The notes beneath the pieces are model-generated. The model did no database searches. It worked only from the letters and a program-made list of their open reading frames with translations, and was not told the origin of the DNA. Positions 27,915-37,556 of a stretch of 64,000 nt of DNA are shown here, one piece after another (position 1 is the first letter of the stretch; every line of letters begins with the position of its first letter). Origin of the DNA: Saccharothrix saharensis (GTDB lineage Bacteria > Actinomycetota > Actinomycetes > Mycobacteriales > Pseudonocardiaceae). Location: assembly GCF_006716745.1 (NCBI RefSeq), contig NZ_VFPP01000001.1, forward strand, positions 5,467,386 through 5,531,385. Direction: 5' to 3'. A program made the translations under genes and the position numbers.

Positions 27915-29349
27915 TGCCGGTGAGCACCATCGTGCGCTCTTCGGTGAAGTCCTCCATCGCCGACCGCACGCCCTCGCGCCCGGTGCCCGACCCCTTCACC
28001 CCGCCGTACGGCATCTGGTCGGCCCGGTAGGACGGCACGTCGCCGATGATCACCCCACCGACCTCCAGTTCCGCCGCCGCCGCGAACGCCACCGTCACGT
28101 CCTTGGTGAACACGCCCGCCTGCAACCCGTAGTCCGTCGCGTTGGCCTGCTCGAACGCCTCGTCCACCGAGTCCACCACGGCCACCGCCAACACCGGCCC
28201 GAACACCTCCTGGTGCCACAACCGGGCCTCCACGGGCACGTCCTGCACCACGGTGGGCTCCACCGACGTCCCCGACCGCCCACCGCCGACGTGCAGCACC
28301 GCCCCGCCGGTCAGGGCCTCCGCGACCCACTCCTCGACCCGCCGGGCGTTGTCCTCGTCGATCAACGGACCCACCTCGACCTCCGGGTCGTGCGGGTCAC
28401 CCGTCTTCAACCCCCGGACCGCCTCGACCAACTTCGGCACGAACTCCCCGGCCACGTCGCGGTGCACCAACACCCGCTGCACCGCGATGCACGACTGACC
28501 ACCCTGGTAATTGCCGAACGTCGCGATCCGCTCCGCCGCGAAATCCAGGTCGGTCCAATCCGGGCACACGATCGCCGCCGAGTTGGACCCCAACTCCATC
28601 ACCACGTGCTTGCGCGGCGCCGAATCCATCATCGACCACCCGACACCCGTCGACCCGGTGAACGAGATGACCGGCAACCGCTCGTCCGTCACGAGGCTCT
28701 TCATGTCCGACCCGCGCACGGGCAACACGGAGAACGCCCCTTCGGGCAAATCCGTCTCCGCCAACAACTCACCCAACAACAACGCCGACAACGGTGTCGC
28801 CGAAGCCGGCTTCACGATCACCGGAGCCCCGACCGCCAACGCGGGCGCCACCTTGTGCGCCACCAGGTTCAACGGGAAGTTGAACGGCGCGACCGCCAGC
28901 ACGGGCCCCCGCGGCACCCGTCGCACCACCGCCATCCGCCCCTCACCACCCGCATCGGTGTCCAGCCGCTGCAGGTCCCCGCTGAACCGCCGCGCCTCCT
29001 CCGCCGCGAACCGGAACGTGCTCACCGCCCGCCGCACCTCGATCTCGGCCCACTTCAGCGGCTTCCCGTTCTCGGCCGTGATCGTCTCCGCGATCTCCTC
29101 GGCCCGCTCCACCAAGGCTTCGGACACCTGGAGCAACGCCTTCGCCCGGACGTGCGCCGGCGTCCGCCTGAACTCCTTGGCCACCCCCGCCGCCGCCGCC
29201 ACGGCCCGCTCCACCTGCTCCGGCCCGGGCACCGCCACCGACGCCACCTCCGTCCCGTCGAACGGGTGGTGCACCGCAATGGCTGAAACGCCCTGCTCAG
29301 CGCGTCCAGCAATCCAACAGGGCCGTGGCTGAGGCGTAAACGCGTCCAT
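27904..29349 (-). CDS. NAD(P)-dependent aldehyde dehydrogenase
   Basis: 481 residues from ATG 29349. It shows the ALDH signature: the cofactor site VAPFNFPLNL and FTGSTGVGW, the general base Glu in VMELGSNSAAIV, the catalytic Cys in GGQSCIAVQR and the late EVFGPVLAV motif. It oxidises an aldehyde to an acid. The paralogous group includes non-phosphorylating glyceraldehyde-3-phosphate and related dehydrogenases, and the substrate is not evident. A frame extension adds 11 residues upstream, but a TACGGT -10 sits 6 nt before the chosen ATG, which fits a leaderless start. It is convergent with tetR and overlaps it. Confidence 0.9.
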   Translation of the reverse strand: MDAFTPQPRPCWIAGRAEQGVSAIAVHHPFDGTEVASVAVPGPEQVERAVAAAAGVAKEFRRTPAHVRAKALLQVSEALVERAEEIAETITAENGKPLKWAEIEVRRAVSTFRFAAEEARRFSGDLQRLDTDAGGEGRMAVVRRVPRGPVLAVAPFNFPLNLVAHKVAPALAVGAPVIVKPASATPLSALLLGELLAETDLPEGAFSVLPVRGSDMKSLVTDERLPVISFTGSTGVGWSMMDSAPRKHVVMELGSNSAAIVCPDWTDLDFAAERIATFGNYQGGQSCIAVQRVLVHRDVAGEFVPKLVEAVRGLKTGDPHDPEVEVGPLIDEDNARRVEEWVAEALTGGAVLHVGGGRSGTSVEPTVVQDVPVEARLWHQEVFGPVLAVAVVDSVDEAFEQANATDYGLQAGVFTKDVTVAFAAAAELEVGGVIIGDVPSYRADQMPYGGVKGSGTGREGVRSAMEDFTEERTMVLTGITL

Positions 29350-29355
29350 GTCGCC

Positions 29356-29361
29356 ACCGTA
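29356..29361 (-). promoter_or_regulatory. -10 element of the aldehyde dehydrogenase gene, probably leaderless
   Basis: On the minus strand TACGGT is followed by GGCGAC and the ATG. The arrangement is the same as at the LysR gene (38578-38590). Confidence 0.45.
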
Positions 29362-29455
29362 GGCCCGAGCCACCAAGCCCACAACGCGCCACCGGCCCTC
29401 GACGGACCCGAAACCACTCGACCCGTCTCAATCGAAGCCGAGCAGGGACAACGCA

Positions 29456-30187
29456 CTACATTTCCGAGAAATGCTCCCGCACGTACTCGGCGTGCCCCAG
29501 GTAGTACTGCTCGTGCCCCTCTTCCCGCTGCCGCCAGAACTCGGGCCGCTCCCGGATCATGCCCACCATGTCGGCCAACCGCGCCAACACCCGCCGCCCC
29601 ATCCCGCTCACCGGCAACCCGTACGCCTCGCAGAACAACCCCGCCCGCCGCCGCTGGTCCGCGACCTCGCCGAACTCCGGCGAGAACGGCACCAGGCAAT
29701 ACGCCGTGTACGCCACGTCCCACCACCGCGGCCCCGGCCGGGCGCCGTCGAAGTCGAACACCCCGACCGGCGCCCCATCCCGGAACACCATGTTGTACGG
29801 CGCCAGGTCGTTGTGGCAGATCACCTCAACAGGTGACATCGCCGGAAACTGCCACCCCTCCAACAGCGCCCCCTCGCCCTCCACCAACCCCACCGACGCG
29901 TCGTGCAACCGCCGCACCATCCGCGCCACCGCCACCAGCACCTCGTCCGACCGCAACCCCGCGCCCAACGGCGGGTGGCCGACCTCACCCTCCAGGTACG
30001 ACAGCACCTCCCGCCGCCGCCCACCCGACTCCTCGACCCCGTGCGCCACCGGCGAAAGGCCAAGCGGGGCAAGGTGTTCCAGCAGCCGGTGCACGTTGGG
30101 CGTCCACGGCCCGACCGGCCGCAGGACCGTCGACCCCACCCGCACGACTTCGTTGAGCCCGCCTCCGGTGAGCACTTCCTCCCGCAT
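29456..30187 (-). CDS. Aminoglycoside phosphotransferase-like kinase (APH family)
   Basis: 243 residues. The kinase-like fold is shown by the catalytic loop VICHNDLAPYNMVF (H-x-D-x4-N) and the metal-binding GVFDFDGARPGPRWWDVAY. Such enzymes phosphorylate small molecules, including aminoglycosides or macrolides, but most family members in soil actinobacteria have other or unknown substrates. The start ATG 30187 was chosen because GAAGG lies 9 nt upstream; ATG 30196 is also in frame but abuts that site. It diverges from guaA with a 51-nt gap. Confidence 0.8.
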   Translation of the reverse strand: MREEVLTGGGLNEVVRVGSTVLRPVGPWTPNVHRLLEHLAPLGLSPVAHGVEESGGRRREVLSYLEGEVGHPPLGAGLRSDEVLVAVARMVRRLHDASVGLVEGEGALLEGWQFPAMSPVEVICHNDLAPYNMVFRDGAPVGVFDFDGARPGPRWWDVAYTAYCLVPFSPEFGEVADQRRRAGLFCEAYGLPVSGMGRRVLARLADMVGMIRERPEFWRQREEGHEQYYLGHAEYVREHFSEM

Positions 30188-30238
30188 GCATGACATCCTT
30201 CACCTGCGCGGATCCGCCAGACGAGAGGTTTTTCCCCA

Positions 30239-31798
30239 GTGGCCGAGAGCAGCAACCGCCCTGTGCTGGTAGTCGACTTCGGCGCGCAGTACGCGCAGCT
30301 GATCGCCCGGCGAGTCCGGGAGGCGCAGGTCTACTCGGAAGTCGTCCCGCACACCACACCCGTGGCGGAGCTGCTGGAACGGGACCCGGCCGCGATCGTG
30401 CTGTCCGGCGGCCCGTCGAGCGTCTACGAGCCGGGCGCGCCGCAGGTCGACCCGAAGCTGTTCGAGGTGAACGTCCCGGTGTTCGGCATCTGCTACGGCT
30501 TCCAGGCCATGGCGGGCGCACTCGGCGGCACGGTCGAGCACACCGGCACCCGCGAGTACGGCCGCACCGAGCTGGGCGTCCGGCAGGCCGGTGGCCTCCT
30601 GCACGAGGAGCTGCCCGCCAACCACCCGGTGTGGATGAGCCACGGTGACTGCGTCACCAAGGCACCCGAGGGCTTCACGGTCACCGCGACCAGCGAAGGC
30701 GCGCCGGTGGCCGCGTTCGAGGACACCGAGCGCCGCTTCGCCGGCGTCCAGTACCACCCCGAGGTCGGCCACTCGCCGCACGGCCAGGAGGTGCTGCGCC
30801 GGTTCCTGCACGAGATCGCGGGCATCCGGCCGCAGTGGACGACGTCCTCGATCGTGGACGAGCAGGTGGCGCGGATCCGCGAGCAGGTCGGCGACGGCAA
30901 GGCGATCTGCGGCCTGTCCGGCGGCGTCGACTCGGCGGTGGCGGCCGCGCTCGTCCAGCGCGCCATCGGTGACCGCCTGACCTGCGTCTTCGTCGACCAC
31001 GGCCTGCTGCGCGCGGGGGAGCGGGCGCAGGTCGAGCGCGACTTCGTGGCCGCGACCGGCGTCAACCTGATCACCGTCGACGCCCGCGAGCGGTTCCTCG
31101 ACGCGCTGAAGGGCGTCACCGACCCGGAGCAGAAGCGCAAGATCATCGGCCGGGAGTTCATCCGCGTCTTCGAGCAGGCCGAACGCGACCTCAAGGCCGA
31201 GGGTGACTACGGGTTCCTCGTCCAGGGCACGCTCTACCCGGACGTGGTCGAGTCCGGCGGCGGCGCGGGCGCGGCGAACATCAAGAGCCACCACAACGTC
31301 GGCGGGCTGCCCGACGACCTCCAGTTCTCCCTGGTCGAGCCGCTCCGCGCGCTGTTCAAGGACGAGGTCCGCCGGGTCGGCACCGAGCTGGGCCTGCCGG
31401 AGACGATCGTGCAGCGCCAGCCGTTCCCCGGCCCCGGCCTGGGCATCCGGATCATCGGCGAGGTCACCGGGGAACGCCTGGACGTCCTGCGCAAGGCCGA
31501 CGCGATCGCCCGCGAGGAGCTGACCGCCGCGGGCCTCGACCGCCAGATCTGGCAGTGCCCGGTGGTCCTGCTCGCGGACGTGCGCAGCGTGGGCGTGCAG
31601 GGTGACGGCCGCACCTACGGTCACCCGATCGTGTTGCGCCCGGTGTCCAGCGAGGACGCCATGACCGCGGACTGGACCCGCCTGCCGTACGACGTGCTGG
31701 AGCGCATCTCCACCCGCATCACCAACGAGGTGGCCGAGGTCAACCGCGTGGTCCTGGACGTGACGAGCAAGCCGCCGGGCACCATCGAGTGGGAGTAG
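30239..31798 (+). CDS. guaA: GMP synthase (glutamine-hydrolysing)
   Basis: 519 residues, single-chain GMP synthase that aminates XMP to GMP. The N-terminal glutamine amidotransferase domain has the nucleophile in [12 protein letters not shown] and the His-Glu of [13 protein letters not shown]. The ATP-pyrophosphatase domain begins with [14 protein letters not shown]. The C-terminal dimerisation domain ends with [13 protein letters not shown], the usual GuaA terminus. The GTG start has no clear ribosome site. With guaB/guaB3 about 10 kb upstream it completes the GMP branch. A strong terminator follows. Confidence 0.97.
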   Translation: MAESSNRPVLVVDFGAQYAQLIARRVREAQVYSEVVPHTTPVAELLERDPAAIVLSGGPSSVYEPGAPQVDPKLFEVNVPVFGICYGFQAMAGALGGTVEHTGTREYGRTELGVRQAGGLLHEELPANHPVWMSHGDCVTKAPEGFTVTATSEGAPVAAFEDTERRFAGVQYHPEVGHSPHGQEVLRRFLHEIAGIRPQWTTSSIVDEQVARIREQVGDGKAICGLSGGVDSAVAAALVQRAIGDRLTCVFVDHGLLRAGERAQVERDFVAATGVNLITVDARERFLDALKGVTDPEQKRKIIGREFIRVFEQAERDLKAEGDYGFLVQGTLYPDVVESGGGAGAANIKSHHNVGGLPDDLQFSLVEPLRALFKDEVRRVGTELGLPETIVQRQPFPGPGLGIRIIGEVTGERLDVLRKADAIAREELTAAGLDRQIWQCPVVLLADVRSVGVQGDGRTYGHPIVLRPVSSEDAMTADWTRLPYDVLERISTRITNEVAEVNRVVLDVTSKPPGTIEWE

Positions 31799-31801
31799 CG
31801 C

Positions 31802-31833
31802 AAAGGGCCCGTCCTCCCCAGGACGGGCCCTTT
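31802..31833. terminator. Terminator after guaA
   Basis: AAAGGGCCCGTCCT (31802-31815) pairs perfectly over 14 bp with AGGACGGGCCCTTT (31820-31833) around CCCC. The A-rich and T-rich ends make it work on both strands, matching the convergent arrangement with the next gene. Confidence 0.93.
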
Positions 31834-31872
31834 CCGCTTCCCCCGACTTCCCCGATTCCTTCCCCCTCCGGC

Positions 31873-32076
31873 TTACCTCCTCCGCCGAGCCGACCCCGCC
31901 AGCAACCCCAACCCGATCACCATCGCCCCTCCGGCCAACGCCCACCTCAGGTCGAGGAAGTCGGGCCACGACGCACCGTCGGAGAGCATGTAGGCGGCCG
32001 CGACCAGGGCCGCGACCCCGAACACCAGCCCCACCACGTCGACCCCGCGCTTCTCGACCGAATCCTGGTCAGCCAC
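31873..32076 (-). CDS. Small two-helix membrane protein
   Basis: 67 residues, unknown function. Two hydrophobic segments (VVGLVFGVAALVAAAYML and LAGGAMVIGLGLLAG) are followed by an Arg-rich end (SARRRR) that should stay in the cytoplasm. The GTG start overlaps the end of the PspC-domain gene by 8 nt, so it is co-translated with it and probably belongs to the same envelope-stress unit. Confidence 0.72.
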   Translation of the reverse strand: MADQDSVEKRGVDVVGLVFGVAALVAAAYMLSDGASWPDFLDLRWALAGGAMVIGLGLLAGSARRRR

Positions 32077-33331
32077 GACTCACCTCCACCTCTCCGAGAT
32101 CCGTGCGCACGTCCAGCACGACCTCCAACCCGCCGGGCCCGTCGGTCCCGTGGTCGGTGACCTCCTCGTGCCTGCCCTCACCGTCGGACTCGCGGCCCAG
32201 GCAGCGCACCGAACCCAGGTCGGTCCGGCAGTTCACCGTCACGTCCGCGTCCGCGGGCACCCTGACCCGCGCGCTGCCCAACCCGACCTCGACCGCCGTG
32301 GTCACCGACCCGCTGTTCGGCAACGCGGTCAGGTCGAGCTCGACCTCGCCGACGCTCGCCGTGTACCGGTCCTTCACGTCGGCCACCGCGGCCGGCTTGT
32401 CCCGCGTGCTGCCCATCTGCTTCGCGTCCACGTCGAAGTCCACCGACGTCAGCACCACGCCCACCACCGACAGCGGCACCACGAGCCAGATCAGCCCGCG
32501 CCCGCCGTTGCCGCGCAACGAGCCGAGCACCATCCCCGCGCCCAGCACGGCCACCAGCAGCCCCAGCACGTGCTGGGCGTGGAACCAGTCGGAGTACGAC
32601 GACGCCACCAGCGACCCCGCCAGCACCACCAGCGACGCACCGAACGTCGCCAGCCCGACCCGCGACCCGGGCCGCCGCGCCACCACCGGCGCGGGCGACG
32701 CCGCCACCGGCTCCGGCGGACGACCCGGCTCGGGCAGGTCCCACGCGAACGGGGCCGCGCCCAGCGGGTCCCACGCCGGCGGCGTCACGCGCTCGGTCGT
32801 CTGCTCCTCCGTCGACACCTTGCCCCCCGAACCGTCACCGACACCGACTCCCTGCTCCGCGCCGTACGCCCCGGCACCGAAGGCCACCGCCGGCTCCGGC
32901 CGGTTGAGCTGCCCGCGACCGCGGTGCAGCAGGTAGATGGCGCCCACGGACAGCAGCACGCCGCCGACCATGGTGAAACCGCCGTCCACGAAGAACCCGG
33001 TCGCCGGCACCACGGCGAGCCCGAGCAGCACCGTCAACGCCGTCGGCGTCGAGCTGCGCCCCCGCCCGAGCAGCGCTTCCGCCGCCGACACCTCGTCGTC
33101 CGCCTGCGCCAGCAACAACCAGCCGAGCAGGTAGATGAGCACCCCGGCGCCGTTGCACAGCGCCATGGCCACGAACGCCACCCGGACGATCACCGGGTCG
33201 ATCTGGTACCGCTGGGCGATACCGGCGGCGACTCCGGCGATCTTGCGACCGTCGTGGGGCCGCCTGGGCCGCGTGGCCCAGAAGTCCTTCAGCGTCTCTT
33301 CGACGCTGGCTGCGCTGATGCTCCCGCTCAC
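32069..33331 (-). CDS. PspC-domain membrane protein with C-terminal adhesin-like domain
   Basis: 420 residues from GTG. The N-terminal PspC domain (DGRKIAGVAAGIAQRYQIDPVIVRVAFVA) is followed by several transmembrane helices, a Pro-rich linker (about 190-230), two more helices and an extracytoplasmic beta-rich domain (SVGEVELDLTALP, GLGSARVRVPADADVTV) of the kind found in actinobacterial PspC/DUF1707 proteins. PspC proteins sense membrane damage. It is divergent from a PspC-domain histidine kinase, so both read the same type of signal. A longer upstream frame overlaps the kinase gene and is spurious. Confidence 0.8.
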   Translation of the reverse strand: MSGSISAASVEETLKDFWATRPRRPHDGRKIAGVAAGIAQRYQIDPVIVRVAFVAMALCNGAGVLIYLLGWLLLAQADDEVSAAEALLGRGRSSTPTALTVLLGLAVVPATGFFVDGGFTMVGGVLLSVGAIYLLHRGRGQLNRPEPAVAFGAGAYGAEQGVGVGDGSGGKVSTEEQTTERVTPPAWDPLGAAPFAWDLPEPGRPPEPVAASPAPVVARRPGSRVGLATFGASLVVLAGSLVASSYSDWFHAQHVLGLLVAVLGAGMVLGSLRGNGGRGLIWLVVPLSVVGVVLTSVDFDVDAKQMGSTRDKPAAVADVKDRYTASVGEVELDLTALPNSGSVTTAVEVGLGSARVRVPADADVTVNCRTDLGSVRCLGRESDGEGRHEEVTDHGTDGPGGLEVVLDVRTDLGEVEVSRG

Positions 33332-33442
33332 GACGACAAGCTTGCGTCCCCGACCGGCCCGCGCACATCGGGGACCCACCCTGAACCGGGCATCGGGTGG
33401 AACCCTGATGACCGGCCCGGACCCGCGTGTGACCATCGAAGG

Positions 33443-34684
33443 GTGAGCGTGGAGACGAAGACCGCCGTCGAGCCGGTGCGCCGCAGGCGGACCGGCCGGG
33501 TGGTCGCGGGCGTGGCCGGCGGTGTCGCCGACCACCTCGGCATCGAGGTGTTCTGGGTGCGGGCGGCGTTCGCCGCGCTGACCGCGCTCAACGGCGTCGG
33601 CGTGATTGCGTACGGCCTGCTGTGGCTGTTCGTGCCCCAGCGGTCCGCCGGCGAGCCGGAGGAGGCGCCGAACCCGAGGGAACGCCAGCAGGCGCTGGGA
33701 CTGGTCGCCCTGGGCATCGGCGCGGCCGTGCTCGCCGGCCTGTTCTCCGGCCCGCTCAGCGGCTGGATCGCCGGACCGCTGGCCGTCGCCCTCGTCGGCG
33801 CGGCCGTGGTGTGGCGGGAGGCCGACGAGGCGCAACGCCGCCGGTGGCGTGACGGTGCGAAGTCCGGGATCCTCGGCGGCACGGGCCGCAGCACGATCGT
33901 GCGGGTCCTGGCGGGCGTGGCGCTGGTCGCCATCGGCATCGGCGTGCTGCTGGTCAACAGCTACGGCGTCGACCAGCTCCGGTTCGCGCTGCTGGCCGTG
34001 GTGGCCACCCTGGGCGGGGTGGCGGTGCTCACCGTGCCGCTGTGGATCAAGTTGATCAACGACCTGGGCGAGGAGCGCCGGGTCCGCATCCGCACCGAGG
34101 AGCGCGCCGAGATCGCCGCCCACCTGCACGACTCCGTGCTGCAAACGCTCGCCCTGATCCAGAAGCAGGCCGAGCAGCCGCGCGAGGTCAAGCGCCTGGC
34201 CCGCGGCCAGGAGCGGCAGCTGCGCGAGTGGCTGTACGGGCGGGTCGTGGAGGACAACGACCAGCCGACCACCATGTCCGCCGCCATCGCCAAGGCGGCG
34301 GGCGAGGTGGAGGACAGCTTCGCGCTGGCCGTGCAGCAGGTCGTCGTCGGCGACTGCCACCTCGACCCCAACCTGTACGCGCTGGTGCAGGCCGCCCGCG
34401 AGGCGATGGTCAACGCGGCCAAGCACGCGGGCGTGGCCGAGGTCAGCGTGTACGGCGAGGTCGAGCCGGAACGCGTCACCGTGTTCGTCCGCGACCGGGG
34501 CAAGGGCTTCGACCCGAAGACCGTGCCGGAGGACCGGCATGGCCTCGCGGACTCGATCGGGGGGAGGATGGACCGGCACGGCGGCGAAGTCCGGATCCGC
34601 ACCCGGGTGGGTGAGGGCACGGAGGTGCAGCTGATGATGCCGAGGAAGACCGCAGACAAGAGAGAGACGGGGGCCAGGACATGA
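33443..34684 (+). CDS. PspC-domain sensor histidine kinase
   Basis: 413 residues from GTG. The N-terminus is a PspC domain (RTGRVVAGVAGGVADHLGIEVFWVRAAFA) with about five membrane helices, followed by a HisKA_3 phospho-acceptor helix (EIAAHLHDSVLQTLALIQKQ) and a HATPase_c domain (AREAMVNAAKHAG, then VRDRGKGFDPKTV). The layout matches MacS-type kinases of Streptomyces. The ATGA overlap with the following response regulator indicates a coupled two-component pair. The upstream reading frame is out of register with known domains and is ignored. Confidence 0.88.
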   Translation: MSVETKTAVEPVRRRRTGRVVAGVAGGVADHLGIEVFWVRAAFAALTALNGVGVIAYGLLWLFVPQRSAGEPEEAPNPRERQQALGLVALGIGAAVLAGLFSGPLSGWIAGPLAVALVGAAVVWREADEAQRRRWRDGAKSGILGGTGRSTIVRVLAGVALVAIGIGVLLVNSYGVDQLRFALLAVVATLGGVAVLTVPLWIKLINDLGEERRVRIRTEERAEIAAHLHDSVLQTLALIQKQAEQPREVKRLARGQERQLREWLYGRVVEDNDQPTTMSAAIAKAAGEVEDSFALAVQQVVVGDCHLDPNLYALVQAAREAMVNAAKHAGVAEVSVYGEVEPERVTVFVRDRGKGFDPKTVPEDRHGLADSIGGRMDRHGGEVRIRTRVGEGTEVQLMMPRKTADKRETGART

Positions 34685-35331
34685 CCGTTCGGGTGTTCCT
34701 GGTGGACGACCACGCGTTGTTCCGCGCCGGGGTGCGGGCCGAGCTGGACTCGATCACCGACGAGATCGAGGTCGTCGGCGAGGCCGGTTCGGTCGGCGAG
34801 GCGGTGGCGGGCATCGGGCACCACCGCCCGGACGTGGTGCTGCTGGACGTGCACATGCCCGACGGCGGTGGCGCCGAGGTGCTGCGGCAGGTGCGCACCG
34901 CGCTGCCCGAGGTGGTGTTCCTGGCGCTGTCGGTGTCGGACGCGGCCGAGGACGTCATCGCGGTCATCCGCGCCGGCGCGCGCGGGTACGTGACGAAGAC
35001 CATCTCCAGCCAGGAGCTGGTGCGCGCGGTCGTGCGCGTCTCGGAGGGCGACGCGGTGTTCAGCCCGCGGCTGGCCGGGTTCGTGCTGGACGCGTTCGCC
35101 GACCGGCCGGGCGCGGCCCCGATCAGCGACCCCGAGCTGGACCTGCTGACCCCGCGCGAGCGGGACGTGCTGAGGCTGCTGGCGCGCGGGTACGCGTACA
35201 AGGAGATCGCGTCGGAGCTGTTCATCTCGGTGAAGACGGTCGAGACGCACGTGTCGAGCGTGCTGCGCAAGACCCAGCTGTCGAACCGGTACGAGCTGTC
35301 GCGCTGGGCGTCGGACCGCCGGCTGGTCTGA
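34681..35331 (+). CDS. NarL/LuxR-family response regulator
   Basis: 216 residues. The receiver has D9-D10, phospho-acceptor Asp56 (VVLLDVHMP) and the conserved Lys in GYVTKTIS. The DNA-binding domain is LTPRERDVLRLLARGYAYKE, then KTVETHVSSVLRKTQLSNRYEL. It is the output partner of the PspC kinase, whose stop overlaps its ATG. Likely targets are the divergent PspC genes and other envelope-stress functions, by analogy with MacRS. Confidence 0.92.
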   Translation: MTVRVFLVDDHALFRAGVRAELDSITDEIEVVGEAGSVGEAVAGIGHHRPDVVLLDVHMPDGGGAEVLRQVRTALPEVVFLALSVSDAAEDVIAVIRAGARGYVTKTISSQELVRAVVRVSEGDAVFSPRLAGFVLDAFADRPGAAPISDPELDLLTPRERDVLRLLARGYAYKEIASELFISVKTVETHVSSVLRKTQLSNRYELSRWASDRRLV

Positions 35332-35347
35332 CGTCGGGCGCCGGGGC

Positions 35348-36916
35348 CTACTCCAGCTGCTGGGACGAGAAGATCTGCAACCTGCCCCCGTCCGGCCACA
35401 CGCCGAGCTCGTACCGCCCGTGCGACGCGGTGCCCTCGTGCGAGAAGTTCACCCGGACCCGCACGGCGTACCTGGCCGAGGCGACCTCGACGACCTCGAT
35501 GCCGTCGACGCCCACGTCGTCGTACTGGCTCCAGAACGCCTGGTACTCCTCGAACGGCCGCTGGAACGACGCGGCCAGGTTCGCGTAGGCCGCCGCGGGG
35601 TCCTCGGGCAGCGCCTCGTAGTGCCTGCGCACGAGTTCGGCCGCGTCGCCCGCCGCGAGGCCCAGGGACGGCGACGTGGTCGGGCCGGCCTCCCCGGACG
35701 ACCAGGGCTGGAGCGCCGCCACCGCCACCGCTCCCGCGCCGAGCAGCAGCACGATCGTCGCCACCACCGGCGCCGGCCACTTCCTCCGCTGCCGGCCCGC
35801 CCCGGGCTCACCCGCTCCCGCACCGGGCAGCTCGCCGTCGCCCGGCCCCGCCTCGGCCCGCCCCGGCTCCCGCCCGGACTCCGATTCGGCCGGCTCGGGC
35901 CCGGCCGGCTCCGGCTCGACGGGCTCTGCCTCGGCGGGCTCCGGCTCGACCGGCTCGGGAGTGACCCGCTCCGACTCGGCACGCCCTGCCCCTGCACGCC
36001 CTGACTCGGCGCGGTCGACGCCAGGCTTCCGGACCGCGACCGTCTCCGCACCGGCCCGCTTCGCGCCTCGCGGCTGGAGCCCGGTCCGCTCCGGACCGGT
36101 CAGCAACACGCCCGCCTCCGCCGCCGTGGGCCGTTCCGCGGGATCGGACGCGAGCAACCTCATCAGCACACCCGTCAACGCCCCGGAGCGCCTGGGCGGC
36201 TCGATCCGCCCCGCCGCGGCCCGGTACAGCAGCCCGAAGCTGTTGTCGCTCACCCCGTGCGGCGACTGACCCTCGATCGCCGCGTACAACGTCGCACCCA
36301 GCGAGAACACGTCCGACGCGGGCGACGGCTGCTCGCCACGCGCCACCTCGGGCGCCAGGAACGCCGGGGTGCCGGTGATCATGCCGCTGTCGGTCAGCGT
36401 GCCGTCCCCCGCGGCCCGCGAGATCCCGAAGTCGGTCAGCTTGACCCTGCCGTCGTGCCCGATGAGCACGTTGGACGGCTTCACGTCCCGGTGCACGATG
36501 CCCGCCGCGTGCGCCGCGGCCAGCGCGGACGCCACCCGGCCGCCGATCCGGGCCACCTCGTCCGGGTCCAGCCCGCCCCGCTCGGCGAGCAACCCGGCCA
36601 GGCTGTGCGCGGGCAGGTACTCCATGACCAGCCACGGCCGGTCGTCCTCGACCACCACGTCGAACACGGAGATCGCGTCGGGGTGCTGCAACCGCGCCGC
36701 GTTGCGCGCCTCGCGCATGGCCCGCGCCCTGGCCACCTCGGCCGCGTCGGCCGCCAGGTCGGGCCACCGGAGCTGCTTCACCGCGACCTCGCGGTCCAGC
36801 AGCTCGTCCCGCGCCCGCCAGACGACACCCATCGCGCCGCTGCCGACCCGCTCGACCAGCGCGTACCGGCCGCCGACCGTCCCCGCTCCCGCCCCTGTCC
36901 CCCCGGACTCCGCCAC
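35348..36916 (-). CDS. Ser/Thr protein kinase with extracytoplasmic NTF2-like domain
   Basis: 522 residues. The kinase domain (about 17-275) is complete: GSGAMGVVW, AVKQL, HRDVKPSNVL, TDFGISR and GTPAFLAPE. A long acidic/Pro linker follows (EPVEPEPAEAEPVEPEP), then one transmembrane helix (WPAPVVATIVLLLGAGAVAV) and an extracellular domain starting VRRHYEALPEDPAAAYANLA. That outer domain resembles those of the kinase at 39485-41086 and two membrane proteins nearby. It is a PknA/B-type receptor kinase whose ligand is unknown. It lies next to ssgB, which may or may not be functional. Confidence 0.88.
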   Translation of the reverse strand: MAESGGTGAGAGTVGGRYALVERVGSGAMGVVWRARDELLDREVAVKQLRWPDLAADAAEVARARAMREARNAARLQHPDAISVFDVVVEDDRPWLVMEYLPAHSLAGLLAERGGLDPDEVARIGGRVASALAAAHAAGIVHRDVKPSNVLIGHDGRVKLTDFGISRAAGDGTLTDSGMITGTPAFLAPEVARGEQPSPASDVFSLGATLYAAIEGQSPHGVSDNSFGLLYRAAAGRIEPPRRSGALTGVLMRLLASDPAERPTAAEAGVLLTGPERTGLQPRGAKRAGAETVAVRKPGVDRAESGRAGAGRAESERVTPEPVEPEPAEAEPVEPEPAGPEPAESESGREPGRAEAGPGDGELPGAGAGEPGAGRQRRKWPAPVVATIVLLLGAGAVAVAALQPWSSGEAGPTTSPSLGLAAGDAAELVRRHYEALPEDPAAAYANLAASFQRPFEEYQAFWSQYDDVGVDGIEVVEVASARYAVRVRVNFSHEGTASHGRYELGVWPDGGRLQIFSSQQLE

Positions 36917-36951
36917 GCCAGCAGGTTAGGCGATGGCGTGGGTCGGAGTGG

Positions 36952-37362
36952 TCAGTTGGTCGAGACCAGCTTGGCCAGTTCGCGGTCGAAGTCGATCCAC
37001 AGGTCCTCCTCGCCGGGCTGGACCACGTCGTAGGTGAGGTCCAGGAACTCGGCGATGTCCTCGGCGTCGGCGGACAGGATGGCGAAGCCGGTGGGCGCGT
37101 TCAGCTCCACCAGTACGCGCTCCGGGTCGTCGGCGGCCGGCCGGACGAGGATGTCGCCCTCGCCGGACGAGGTCAGCAGGCCGTCCGCGAGCAGGTCGCG
37201 GGCGAAGATCCACTCGACCTTGCCCTGGCCGGTGTGGAACAGCACGGCTACCGCGTACGGGTCCTCCGGTTCGTAGTGGAGCTCGGCCTCCACCGGTGCC
37301 GGGGCCACGCCCGGGACGAGGAGGTGGAACGTCGTCGTGATGGTGATGCTGTCGTTGCTCAT
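36952..37362 (-). CDS. ssgB: SsgA-like cell-division regulator SsgB
   Basis: 136 residues from ATG 37362. It resembles Streptomyces SsgB along its length: a beta-rich N-terminus (ITITTTFHLLVPG), EPEDPYAVAVLFHTG, VEWIFARDLLADGL and GEGDILVRP. SsgB places FtsZ at future septa during sporulation, guided by SsgA. The protein is restricted to morphologically complex actinobacteria, which supports the organism assignment. The frame extends 29 codons further upstream without homology. The 194-nt gap to the next gene must hold its promoter; no clear -35/-10 pair was found. Confidence 0.9.
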   Translation of the reverse strand: MSNDSITITTTFHLLVPGVAPAPVEAELHYEPEDPYAVAVLFHTGQGKVEWIFARDLLADGLLTSSGEGDILVRPAADDPERVLVELNAPTGFAILSADAEDIAEFLDLTYDVVQPGEEDLWIDFDRELAKLVSTN

Positions 37363-37556
37363 GCCTGTGGGTTCCCTTCCGCGGTCGTCCCTCTCATGTG
37401 AGGAGACGTCCGAGAGGGCGAATCGGGACGTGGTTCGCGTGAACACCACGCGATCGGGGGAGACCTGTGTCTCAAGTCCACCCGTTTGCCCAGGACGGTC
37501 GTCTCAGTTGGCCGCGGAGCACACCGTACCGATGGGTAACACTGCGTTATCGCAGG

